Shown here in pieces: positions 9,826-20,100 of a DNA stretch of 64,000 nucleotides. The notes beneath the pieces were generated by a model. The model worked only from the letters and a program-made list of their open reading frames with translations. It was not told the DNA's origin and ran no database searches. The stretch lies in assembly GCF_035582795.1 (NCBI RefSeq), contig NC_134367.1, forward strand, positions 1,862,501 through 1,926,500, in the 5' to 3' direction. Position 1 is the first letter of the stretch. Every line of letters starts with the position of its first letter. Origin of the DNA: Mycteria americana (Eukaryota; Chordata; Aves; Ciconiiformes; Ciconiidae). Position numbers and translations under genes: made by a program.

Positions 9826-10753
9826 GTGCGCGGGGCACGCCGGGAGCCGCGGGGCACGCCGGGAGCGCCGCGCTCTGTAAGGGGGGGGGGGGCGGCCATT
9901 TTGGGGCGGGCCCGGCGGAGGCCTGAGGGGACGGTGAGGGGCTGCCGGGGGCGGTGGCGGTGGCTCTGTGAGGGCACCCCGGTCCCAGCCGTGACTCGCC
10001 TTCCGCCGGGCCTGCCCTCACGCTCCCGGGTGCTCCTCCCGTCTGTCTCACCCGGGGAGTGGACCGCGGCCTGGGCTTCGGAAGCGCCGCCTGCCCCCGT
10101 TCCCTGCGGCTGCGAGGCCTCCGGTGCCGGAGGCGCCGTCACTCGCAATGAGGCCCCGTTGGTAACCGCCCAGGGCCGCAGCGTGAGGGGGGGCTCAGGG
10201 CACCGCTCGTGGGGCAGCCTCTGTGCGAACGTGGGGTCGGGCAGAGCCGTTTGCCTCAGGCACGCTGAGCCTGGTCAAGCTTTCCAGGGAGAAAACCCCG
10301 CATTTTGGAAGGTTTACAGCCTGTGTTGGCCCACAACCCCCAGCTCCTACCGCCAGGGCTTGCAGAGGCCGGCGGCGCAGTCGGGGCCTGCAAAAACAAA
10401 ATGCCTTTTGGGTAAGATAGAAAGTACGGGGATTGCCCATGGTAATATCTGCATGCAGGCAGCTGGCCGCCTCGCTGTGCTGGCCACCGTCCTCAGCGTC
10501 AGCTCTCTTGCTTTGCCTCTTCCCTGGGTGCCCAGCACCGCCCCGCACCCCGGCCCTCACAGCGGACTTTCTCTCTCCCCAGGCACCGGACGAAGCCGCC
10601 CTGACGGTGCTGGCAGAGACCCTGAAGCAGCACGGCATCGACCACGAAGTGTGGACTGAGCAGCCTGAGAACGTGGCCACCTGCCTGGCGCTCAGGCCCT
10701 ACCCGAAGGACCAAGTGCACCAGCACCTGAAGAAATTCAAATTGCTGAAGTGA
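9604..10753 (+). CDS. PTRHD1: Peptidyl-tRNA hydrolase domain containing 1, complete, two exons
   Basis: Small protein of the Pth2 (bacterial/archaeal type II peptidyl-tRNA hydrolase) fold. Exon 1 is 9604-9825 and exon 2 is 10583-10753 (TGA 10751-10753), joined in phase 0: 130 residues (human 140). It reads MAAPG, eight alanines, then [11 protein letters not shown]. Next is [11 protein letters not shown], which is the family's A-Q-x-x-H-A element, and [21 protein letters not shown] across the intron. It ends [20 protein letters not shown] and KKFKLLK. The start is the conserved MAA, with a good Kozak context (aagATGg). The frame is open far upstream, but that is CpG-island read-through. Catalytic activity of this subfamily is not well established. 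Confidence 0.95.
9619..9642 (+). repeat. (GCG)8 trinucleotide run in PTRHD1
   Basis: Uninterrupted GCG repeat coding for polyalanine. Confidence 0.95.
9826..10582 (+). other. PTRHD1: PTRHD1 intron
   Basis: 757-base intron, CpG-island sequence in its first 400 bases. No other feature recognised. A 475-codon frame runs through it in the exon 1 frame but matches nothing. Confidence 0.85.
9891..9905 (-). promoter_or_regulatory. YY1-like site in PTRHD1 intron 1
   Basis: ggcggCCATTTTggg is the inverted form of the same box, about 65 bases inside the intron and within the CpG island. Confidence 0.4.
10583..10753 (+). CDS. PTRHD1: PTRHD1 exon 2
   Basis: Acceptor ctctctccccag ends at 10582. Encodes [20 protein letters not shown] through KKFKLLK and the TGA stop. 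Confidence 0.95.
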   Translation, partial: APDEAALTVLAETLKQHGIDHEVWTEQPENVATCLALRPYPKDQVHQHLKKFKLLK

Positions 10754-10899
10754 CCGCAACCGGGCACGGGTGAGCCGAGCTCACCCCCGGGCACGCGCCG
10801 GGAGGAAAGCTGCCGTGTCTCGGAGCTCAGCGGCCCGTAGTCTTCTCCTTGCGTGGTGATAGCAGTTACGCAGCGTGAAACGGCTCTTTGGTGGGGAGG

Positions 10900-10905
10900 A
10901 TTAAA
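10900..10905 (+). terminator. PTRHD1: PTRHD1 poly(A) signal ATTAAA
   Basis: ATTAAA 147 bases after the stop, followed within 30-50 bases by GT-rich sequence (gcgtgttgtatt, gctgtctgcgtgc). A reasonable cleavage site at about 10920-10930. Confidence 0.5.
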
Positions 10906-10929
10906 TGTTCCTCTGCGCAGAAAGTGGCT

Positions 10930-12520
10930 GCGTGTTGTATTAATCTGCTGTCTGCGTGCAGTTGGCGTCCTCGTAGGTCGTCCCGCTGCCAGCGCAGGCA
11001 AACTTTTAGGTTCTGCCACACTTGAAATGTCTCTTGCTGCTTTTTAGGGGTGACTTTTCCCTTGGGCAGCCCTTCGAGCTTCCCCGTCTGTGCGTCCGTC
11101 CATCCCGACGGCTGCTTTCCCCGTGCCTGAGCTCCACAAACGGGGCCTGGCTGCCGGCACGGCTGTCCAGCGGCTCTGCCTCTCCGCACGGATTTGGCGC
11201 TGGTTCCGCTGCCGGCATGGCCGTGCTCCTGGCACCTCTCCCACCTCCGCCCCTCGCTCCGTGGCTGCGGAGCCACGCCGGATGGCTTTTTTCCTCCCGC
11301 GCCAGCCGGGCCGATTTGTCCGTGACGTTAATTCGCACCGAACCGCGCGATGAAACCCTGCCGGGAGCCACGCGAACAGCAGACGGCAGCATCGGCCGGC
11401 GAGCTGGGACTCGCTGCAGACCTTGTCCTGCTGCGTTTGGCCTCGTTTACAGTAAAAAATGTTTGAAATGAGCCACTTGGTTAAAAAAAAAAGTGCGTCG
11501 TCAGCTAGAAGTGCGTGTGCCCCACCTCTCCCCATCCAGGTCGTGCTGTTAACGCCACGGGCACCCCCTTCCCTGCCAATTTCCCCTTTTCCAGAGCTGA
11601 AGGTGAGCGCAGAGCCGCTCTTCGTGGCCTTGAATCCAGGGCTCGAGGCAGGAGCCGTGCGCCGTTTCTCTCGGTTGGGGAAACGCGGTTGGGGAACACC
11701 CGAGCCCCGAAACCCCGCGTGGGCCCTGCTGCGGGGGGGGCTGCCGCTGCTGCGGCGGGGCAGGATCCGGCGCGGGGCGAGCCGCAGGCCGAGGCTCTGA
11801 GTTTAAACCTGCCCCCCCCCGAGCCGTTCTCGCAGCCTGCCGGACCCCCGGCTTTAATAAACGACCCGGTGTTGCCACGGGGAGCAGAGCCGCGGCGCGG
11901 GGTCCGCTCCCCTCTGCCCGGTGCCCGCCATCTGCGCCGCGCTCCAGCGGTAAATCCGGTGACTAACAACCGCACGCGCGATACATGTATTTTCTCTACG
12001 ACGCTTTGGGATTTAAGACGCCGGTTTTGCCACCAAACTCTGCGCACCGGCTCATTTCCAGCTTCCCCAGCGTGACAAACCGTGGTGACAGAGGGGCTCC
12101 TGGTGAGCGGACGGCGGGACCCCCGGCTGCCCACTCCTCCTGCCCCGGCAAACGGCCCCGGCACCGCTCCGGCATCCCCGTCGGCACAGAAACAACGAAA
12201 CGTTAGCTGGCAACTCCGGTTCTCTTTTTTTTTTTTTGTTGGTTGGTTGGTTGGTTTTTTGTCATCTTTAACTCTTGCAAATGTCAATCAACAAAGCTAC
12301 ACGTTTTTGGTTTTTTTTTTCCACACACCAGCGCGATTTTGAGAGAGGGAAAAAAATAAAAACAACCCCCTGTAGCTGCCCTCCCCCCCATAAAAGTCAG
12401 CAGTGAATATTAAAAGCGACCCCCAACTAAAAGAGAAGAAAACAAATTTATACAGAGCTCAGAGCTATTTACAGTGACAGGCTTGAGGGGAAAAAAAATA
12501 AGCTATCTCCCAACAGAGAA
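10930..12520. other. Intergenic between convergent PTRHD1 and NCOA1
   Basis: GC-rich, with CpG clusters around 11.2-11.4 and 11.65-11.95 kb and T/G homopolymers near 12.23-12.33 kb. A plus-strand AATAAA is at 11856-11861, which could serve a longer PTRHD1 transcript. No open frame here resembles a known protein. Confidence 0.5.
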
Positions 12521-12524
12521 TTCC

Positions 12525-12560
12525 ATTATTATTATTATTATTTTATTATTATTATTTTAA
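12525..12560 (+). repeat. (ATT)n microsatellite
   Basis: ATT units with one interruption, near the NCOA1 transcript end. Confidence 0.9.
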
Positions 12561-12620
12561 ATAGTTTAAGCTACCTCAGCTGTTAAACACAATCAAAGCA
12601 GAAAGAACCGACTGCTTAAT

Positions 12621-12626
12621 TTTATT
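12621..12626 (-). terminator. NCOA1: Candidate NCOA1 poly(A) signal AATAAA
   Basis: Canonical hexamer on the minus strand, about 1.07 kb past the stop codon; a second one at 12547-12542 lies inside the ATT repeat. Confidence 0.45.
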
Positions 12627-13106
12627 TAATATTTAATCAGAAAATTTTATCTACAATAATTGACAGGCCCCTCCCCCCATCCTTCCCCCTAAAAATTATT
12701 GCAGTTTTTTCCCCAAACTGTTCTTTTTTTGTCTTTTTTTTTTTTGTCTTTTTTTTCTTTTTTTTTCCTCCTCCTGTTGTAATATACACATTGTAGCCCC
12801 CCCTCCCCGTTTCGCTCGGAGGCCTGAAACCAGCATAAAACATGGAAAAAATGGTGGGTCAAAATATTCTGGTTTGGTTTTTTTTTTTTTTTTCTTTTTT
12901 TTCTTTCTTTAAAACCGACAAACTCACGATTGCTAGAAAAAGCTGATTGTACGCACAAGCGGGCTGGGGCGGAGGGGAGAGAAGGGGTTTTGTTTTAAGC
13001 GTGAATAAAAAACCGGCTTTTCCCGCAGAAGTCCAGCGCCGATCCCCTTCCGTGCCCCGCGCCGAGACGTGATCAGTGACAGATCCAGCTGAAACTGAGA
13101 TTGCTC

Positions 13107-13132
13107 TTCCTCCTCCTCCTCCTCCTCCTCCT
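13107..13132 (+). repeat. (TCC)n microsatellite
   Basis: About nine TCC units followed by GCC units, in the NCOA1 3'UTR. Confidence 0.9.
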
Positions 13133-13302
13133 GCCGCCGCCGCAGTCCTCCAGCTGCCTTCTCCCCCTCCCCGCCTCCCCGAGAAACCTTCCTCCAGATT
13201 AAGAAGCCAGCAAAATGATTACAAAAATAAGAATCATCTGTAATTTTGGCTCGAGAAACTGACTGTCCCGCCTCGTTGCTTTGCCGACATCCAATGCTTT
13301 TT

Positions 13303-13520
13303 AGAAAAAAAAAAAAAAAAAAAAAAAAAGAAACGAAACGAAAAAAGGGAAAAAAAAGGGGGAATAAAAAAAGGGGGAAAAAGGGGAAAAAAGGGGGGGG
13401 AGGGGGAAAAAAGGAGAAAAAAGGCAAGGAAAGGGGGGGGAAGGGAAAAAAGGGGGAGGGGAAGGGGGGGAAAAAAGGGGGAAAAAAAGGGGGGGGAAAA
13501 ACCGGGAAAAAAAGGGGGGG
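13303..13520 (+). repeat. Purine-rich A/G homopolymer tract
   Basis: About 220 bases made almost only of A runs (up to about 26) and G runs (up to 8), with few interruptions, followed by C runs to 13558. On the NCOA1 mRNA it is U/C-rich. Assembly errors are possible in such sequence. Confidence 0.9.
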
Positions 13521-13693
13521 TAAACCCCCACCCCCCCAATAAAACAATCCCCCCCCCCTTTCTGCTCCAAACACTACGAGCTGAAGAATGGCTGCGGGTT
13601 GAGATATCAAAAATCTCAGAAAAATATATAATATATATATTTATATATCTCTGTACGTCTTCTTATTTAAATTTCACATTCCTCGAAAAGCGA

Positions 13694-13858
13694 TTATTCA
13701 GTCAGTAGCTGCTGAAGAAGGCTCTTCTGCTGGCCCGGCGGCGGCGGTGGCCCGGCGGCGTTTTTCGGGGTGCCCAAGGGAGCCGGCGGGTTGAGGTAGG
13801 GATCTCCTACCAAATTCACTGTACACTGTACGTCGGCAAAGACCTGAACCTGTTGTAC
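13694..13858 (-). CDS. NCOA1: NCOA1 last exon (SRC-1a C-terminus)
   Basis: Acceptor gtcccagcag; TAA at 13696-13694. [40 protein letters not shown], then [12 protein letters not shown]. The LQQLL box (13717-13703) is the fourth LXXLL motif, present only in SRC-1a. One Gly is missing where I recall VGGDPYL in human. Confidence 0.96.
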   Translation of the reverse strand, partial: VQQVQVFADVQCTVNLVGDPYLNPPAPLGTPKNAAGPPPPPGQQKSLLQQLLTE

Positions 13859-14069
13859 CTGCTGGGACACAAAAGAGAAGAGGGGATTTAGCGGGGCCGG
13901 GGCAGGGGCTGGCGGCGGCGGATCTGGGTACTACGTGAAGTGGAAACTCACTAGAGACTTCCTCTAGTCTGGAGCCACCCCAGAGAAGAACTCTTCTGTC
14001 TTCTTGTCCTACAAAAAGAAAACCGCTGCAACTCATTCGGCTCTGCGAGGTTCATAACGTTGCTCATCC

Positions 14070-14101
<32 letters not shown>

Positions 14102-17100
14102 AAAAAACGGATTTGAGGGGGGGAAAAAAAAAAACCACCCAAAAAACCCCCCAGCCTGGCATCCCCTGGCGGAAGGGGAGCCGCGGCGTGGCGGCCGTGC
14201 CACGACGTGGGGTGGCATTGGTGGTGAGTGAGGTCCAGCGCGGCTGTTTGATCAAAATTAAGAGCTTTGGTGTGTCTCGGCGGCGCTGCCGGCGCGTCCC
14301 TACGGGCTCTGCGAAACCAAGGCTGCGCCAGGGGGAAGGGGGAGGTGACGCCGTGACGCCGGCGGGTGTTGGATAAGATGGGGATGAACGGGATGGTCCC
14401 CGGGAGCCGGAGGCATCGGTGCCGGCGGGCGGCTGGGCAGGCTTTGGTGGTGCTCGGTGCTGCTCAGAGGGACAGGCGGCGTCCGGCAGCGCTGCCTGCA
14501 GGGACGGACGCTGCCCCCGGAGCCTCCCCCATCCAAATTTCCTCTCTCCGCCGTGCTTTAATGTGGTGGCCTGGCTGCACCGCGGCGGTGCAGGGGCCGT
14601 CGGCCGCTCCGGTGATGGCCGAGCCTAGGAAAGAAGCCCTCCCAGGTGACAGCAAGCCGGGGAGAGGGGTGTTTAGCACCAACACTCATTTACTTTTCCA
14701 GCTCGGCCGCGGCGTCACTGCTCTTCCACGCCAGCAAGGAGGCTGAAAAGGCTCACGGCAGCAGCGTGAGCTTTGATGCAAAGAGGGTTTGTGAGCGGCA
14801 CCGACGTCCCCGAGGGCTGGCCGTCACCCAACGCTGGCGGGACCGTGGTGGCTTCAACCCGACCCTACCAACTGGGGCTGGCCCCAGTGGAAACCAAGCG
14901 TGCCGAGCCGGTACAACCGGGGACGTTCAGCCTTTACGGGGAGGAACCCGTCAAACTCCTCCGGGTACCTGAGATGTGCTTAGCAGTTTCTTACTGACCT
15001 GCGCCCCATCTGCTTCTGTTTTCAAAAGGTCAGTGGAGGAAAGCTGGTTGCAGTAAAGGCCCGCGGGTCTCAGCGCTGGGTCATTTACCTGTCAAAAGCA
15101 AGATCCAGGCTCAGCCGGGGCTCCTGGACACGGGAGGGGCACTTGCCGCCCTCTCGAGCTGAGTTTGGGGGGGACAGAGGGGTTGCGGATGGGGCACAGC
15201 AGGGCGACCACGCTGCCCACATCCTCTGGGGGCTGTGGGGGTCTGGGGGGATCGGCAAGGGGCCCTGTTTCGCCTTTCTCCCCACCTTTGCCCCGGGCTG
15301 CTGCCGGCTCGGGGGGCATCTCTCCCCCAGGGAGCACGAAGTGCCCCCCAAGTGCTCGGCAAGAGGGGTAAAAGCCACCGGCTCAGCCCGTGCACCACGG
15401 CCGGCTCCAGGAAGGGACCAGCCTCCTTCCTCACCGAGCCCTGCGGCTTTTCCCCGGGGAGGCTGCAAGCCCTGGCTCGCAACGCTCCCATGCAAAACCA
15501 ACGAGCCAAGCGTGTCCTCCAGGAGCTTAACGGCGCTGAGACAAACCCCGGCAGCTAAAAAAGTTGGAGGCATCTTGCTCTGGCCCAGGGATGATCTCGC
15601 CAAAGGGCTGGGACTGCAGAAAGGTCCTGTATCCAACCGTTCCCATTCCCTGTTTCCCACCCCCAGCTTTCACGGCTCCCGGGGGATGCACGGCTACAAA
15701 CGGACCCGCTGCCAGCCCACTGCGAGGGCTGGAGGTCCCAGAGATGCTCGGCACGTCCCTGCACCCCCCAAGGACACACGGGGGACATCCTGGGACATCA
15801 GTGGCCTTGGGCTCCAGCACAGCGGCGATGCCAGCTGAGGCAGCCAGACCTTTGTCGCTTCCCCCTTTGGACACCGGTACCCCCGGGGCCAGAGAAGCGA
15901 ACGCTGAACCCCAGGGAGCTGGCTGACCATCCGGGGAGCAGGGACGGTGCGGGACTGACCTGCTCCGAGCACATGGAGTTCATCCCGGGCATCTGCAGCG
16001 AGTTCATCTGCATCTGTCCGGCCATGGGGTTCATGTTCTGGACGTTGGTGTTTCCTCCCGCCATGGAGACGGTGATGCTCATGTTGTTGTACATGCCCTG
16101 CTGAGCAGGCGCCGGCTGGCTCTGCCCCGCTTGGCTGAATACGCTGAGAGAGAGACAAAAGCATTACCCGGGCGTACGCGGCAGCGGGAGGCACCTCGAG
16201 GTGTGTGCCGAGGCCCTGGGGTGGCCCGAGCCGCGACGGCAGCCGGCCTGCCTCTCGGTGAACGCCGAGACCGCCCGCGGCAGAGAGCCAGCGGAGCGGG
16301 TGGGAGCCCCGCCGGTCCCTGGGGACAGCGGGAGGGACAGGGAGGTATTAGAGGTGCTGCCTGCAGCAAGGCTTAACCAACGTGGAGGCTGGGAGGAAAG
16401 GAGGTGGCCGCTGCGGAGGCGTCCGCCCTGCGCTCCTGCTGTAGCAGGAGGCTCCTCGGTGTGACGGGGTAGAGCAGGAGAACCACCGGTGCCAAGAGAG
16501 GGATCGTTACCCTGGATTAAGGGTCGGTCAGATGCAAAGCCCTGGTCTATGTGACACCAAGCTCTCCCCTTCATGCTCCTTCCACAAATGAGACAAATTT
16601 GTGCCTCCTCTCTTCCCAAGACCTGCTCTGCTCCAGGATCTGCTCTCGTGTCCAAGGTTTCACCGAAGCACAGGCTAACTGGCTCATGAGAACACCCTGC
16701 TCCAGTTCCTGCCCCATCCCTCAGCTACGCTCTTCCATCCAATATGGCACCGGCCTTCATCCCATGGGCAAACACAAGGCACCTCCTCGACACCCGACCA
16801 TCCCCACTTCTGCTCCAGGCAGGAGGACAGCTCTCCATCGCAAGGCAAGGCGAAGCATCCCACCTCCAACAGAGCTCCCATCTCATCCCACCCAGCCCAG
16901 TAACCTCCTACTCCGTGCTCCTGCTGAGCTACCTGCACAGAGCCAAGAGCCAAAGCAAGGCCTCCCCCAGGTGAGTTTTTGGTTTGGTTCCCCCCCCCCC
17001 CCATTTCTGGAGATTGAAGCTCAAACCCGACTCGTGCAAAAAAAGGCAGTGAGTCTGGTGACTCTTCCCATTCGCTTCCCTGCGTCAGAGCTGGACACAC

Positions 17101-20100
17101 CTCAAGAGGGTCACGCAGTGACCTGGGACTGCTGCTCTTGACTCCATTTATTGTCATGTTTCCTAAGCCCACTTTCATGAGACGTAATTAAGCCACTCGT
17201 TTAATTACAAGCCAAAGACCTGCTTCATGTCTTACTCAACACACATGCTCATTCATTTAAATGCTGTGGGCTTCTGGCTGCCTCCGAGGCGAGGACGAGG
17301 AGAGGGCTGATGGTGTCTTCTGGAGGATGTCATGGTAGGAGGACACGGCCTGAGCTCAGCACACGTCCTCAGCCAGGTGTCACCTACAGCCACCTCCACC
17401 CCTGCCAACACCCTACCAGGGGACCACCGCCTTGGTGTCACCTTGCTGCCTTCTCTCTGTGCCACCCGTGTGCTCCAGGTTATCCCCGCCATGATCTTAC
17501 TTGCTATTCCCCATGGCTCCTTGCTGCCAGGTCTTCATGTCAGGCGACTGGTAGCCCGGTGTTGGCGGAGCCGGCTGCAGCATGGGGCTTTGCGAAGGAG
17601 GGAGCTGGGGTGACATCAAGGGGCTGCTGGGGCTGAGCGACGGGGCAAAGGCGGGCTCGCTTTGCTGACCCATGCCTGGGGAAGGACAGACAGCGTCAGC
17701 GGTGCCCAGAGCCCCGCCAGCAGCCCCAGTTCCCTCCTCCTCCCTTGCAACCGCTGGCATCGAACCATCATCGAACTATTATCCTTGACTTTTGGTGTCA
17801 GGGTCTCTGGTTTTCATTTTGAGCAGCTGTATTGCTCAAATGTGAATATTCCAGGGATGAAGGAGCAGGGACACCCCCCCCCCAAGTGGTTTCCATCAGC
17901 AGGTGTTCCTTTTTAGCATCGCACCTGGCTGGAAAATAGCCAGGATAATGATGAGATGATGCCAAAAAAGGTTCCTGCGGGGCTACTGCAGCCACACCGC
18001 CGTTTTCTCTGCTCATCAGTGATGTCCACCTTGCTGAGACCCTGCGCTGATGCTCCAAAGTGAAGACCTTCAAGACAGTGCCCGTCTGCACGCAACTCTG
18101 CGCCGGCTCACCCATCTCATACGAGCGTGGTGCCCGCGCAAGAGGCATAAGCTGCCTGCAGCTCATTCCAGACATCTCAGCAAGGGTTTGGCTTTTTTCA
18201 GAGCATATATATTTAAGGCAATTAGAGGAGAAGAGCAATTTAGAGGACTGCCTTGCAGTTTGATTTTCAAGGAAAGAGTTAAGGAAATTATTTTCAAGGA
18301 AAGAGTTAAAGTTGCCCAAACAGTATATTTTTTTTTTTGGAGGTTCAACCAGAAAAGGTCCCTTGGGAGGTGGAGACCAGAGACCAGACCAGTATGCAGG
18401 TTGGGTGAGATGGCCGGGGGTGAAGCTTGCGGTGACGGGCGAGCAGAGCTGGGCTGCAGCATCCTCGGGGGTCTCAGCTCTGCCCTCCGCCTCTCCCTCC
18501 CCACCGCCGGTCGGCTTTCCAGTGCAACCAACTGCTCGACGTACCTGATCCCGAATACTGAAAGATGTTCTGCTGCATCTGCGGGGTCATCCCGGTGCCG
18601 AACTGCCCTCCGACGCCGCCCATCATCCCCCTGTTCACCATGCTGCTGCGGTTAGCCAGCGCGGCCTCGGGGTTGGATGCCAACGGCGAGAAGGGGCTGG
18701 TGGAGGTGGGAGGGTTTCCCGGGGTCGTACCGTAGTTTGGGGGGTAAGGGAACTGCTGGGGGGGTGCTTGGGGCAAGCGAGCGGCTCCGATCTGTACCGG
18801 GAGCCCAGCGGAGGGAGGGAGGTTGTTTCCGAAGCTTTGCTGTCTCATCAGGATGGCTCGCTGCTGCATGAGCTGCCGCTGCCGGTGCTGCTGGCTGTAG
18901 AGCTCGCGCTGGCGCTGGGCCAGCATCTGGGCGTTGAGGGGAGGCTGCGGGGAAGGAGGGGGATGCCCTAATTATCACCGTTACCCTCCGGTTCTGGCAA
19001 ACAGCTCAGAGCCCCCACGGCGCAAGAGCCGTGGGTGCTCCCCTTCCCCGTCCCAGGGGCCTCGTCCTCGGTTTGCAAGGAAAGCTGGAAAAATCCCGAA
19101 ATGCTGTAAATTCGCCCGTTTGTGCCACTGCAGGGCAGAGCAGGTTGGTGATATTAAAAGATTGGCCTCCACATATGCCGAATGGCAAAGCTCCAGGAGC
19201 CGGAGCATCCCCCCAGCCGGGAAAAGAGGCGCTCGGTCACCTGGCTGCCACCAACCATCCCTCTCCTCCGCGAGACCCCCTTCTCGTGCCCTCACCGGGA
19301 TGCTCCCGCACGCCAGAGCCCAGGATCCCTGACCTCGACTCCTTCAGCTGCGAGCTGTTAAAAAAAAAAACCCCATCCCACGAGCTTTTCCATCACCGTG
19401 GGCTCGTTCCCCATATGGCCGAGCCAGATGTGTTGGAATTAATCACCTTAAAAAGCCTGACAAAGCCATCAGCAGCTGAAATCGGAGCTACGATGGGAAC
19501 CGTTCGGTCCCCTTCCCCATCACTAACACTCCCCACGGCACATTAGGGACGTCACGCCGCTTCCCAAAAAGGCAAAGGCTTCTCGGAGAAGTGGAATAAA
19601 GTCACCAGAACTCGGCTACGCTTTCCAACTTCTCCTCGTACCCAGCAGATGTTTTATTCACTTTATTAGAAGCCAAACAAGAACTTGAGGGCCTGGGGAT
19701 TTGCAGGATCATTAAGAAGATTCACTAGAGATTCTAGTATTTAAAGGATGGCATCTATTTCCTAAAGATCCTTCTCAATTAAATGCGTTAGCACATTCTT
19801 CTCTAAGCAATAATGAAGTGTTTATACCTTAAGCAGGTGGAGGAGCTGGAATAAGGGTGAAGCAAAAAAAACCAAAAAACCCACAGCAGCTCGTCTCCGC
19901 ACGCGGGAGAATTTTTCTCTCCCGTTAATGATAGAGAGGAGCGAGCCAGGCTGTGCTAGCAGGAAGGGCACGGGGATTAACCCCCAATTTTTCCCAGCTG
20001 TAAGACCGTGCCGCACCCCTCTTACCTGCGGCGTGATCTGCTGCTGCATCCCCGCCCGCATGTTGATGCCCACCGGGGAGTTGGCTGCAAACTGGTTGAG

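Larger units (their letters stand above)
9090..10230. promoter_or_regulatory. CpG island over the CENPO/PTRHD1 bidirectional promoter
   Basis: Extremely GC- and CpG-dense sequence covering CENPO exon 1 and PTRHD1 exon 1. Only 182 bases separate the end of CENPO exon 1 (9421) from the PTRHD1 ATG (9604), so both genes must share promoter DNA. No TATA box is visible. Three YY1-type ATGGCGGC/GCCAT boxes are listed separately. Confidence 0.85.
12520..13693 (-). other. NCOA1: NCOA1 3'UTR
   Basis: Low-complexity 3'UTR of about 1.2 kb. From the stop it holds an AT-rich patch (13620-13680), a purine-rich tract (13303-13520), a (TCC)n run (13107-13132), long T runs at 12.72-12.77 and 12.88-12.91 kb, and an (ATT)n stretch (12525-12560). 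Minus-strand AATAAA hexamers at 12626-12621 and 12547-12542 are the likely ends. Long Phe/Pro-rich frames here come from the homopolymers and are not genes. Confidence 0.5.

Noticed and set aside
9232-10659. 475-codon frame containing PTRHD1 exon 1
   Set aside because: It is open only because the CpG island lacks stops. The part before 9604 and the intron part do not resemble the family, and exon 2 is in a different frame here.
12933-13610. Phe/Pro-rich frames on the minus strand
   Set aside because: They arise from A and G homopolymers in the NCOA1 3'UTR.
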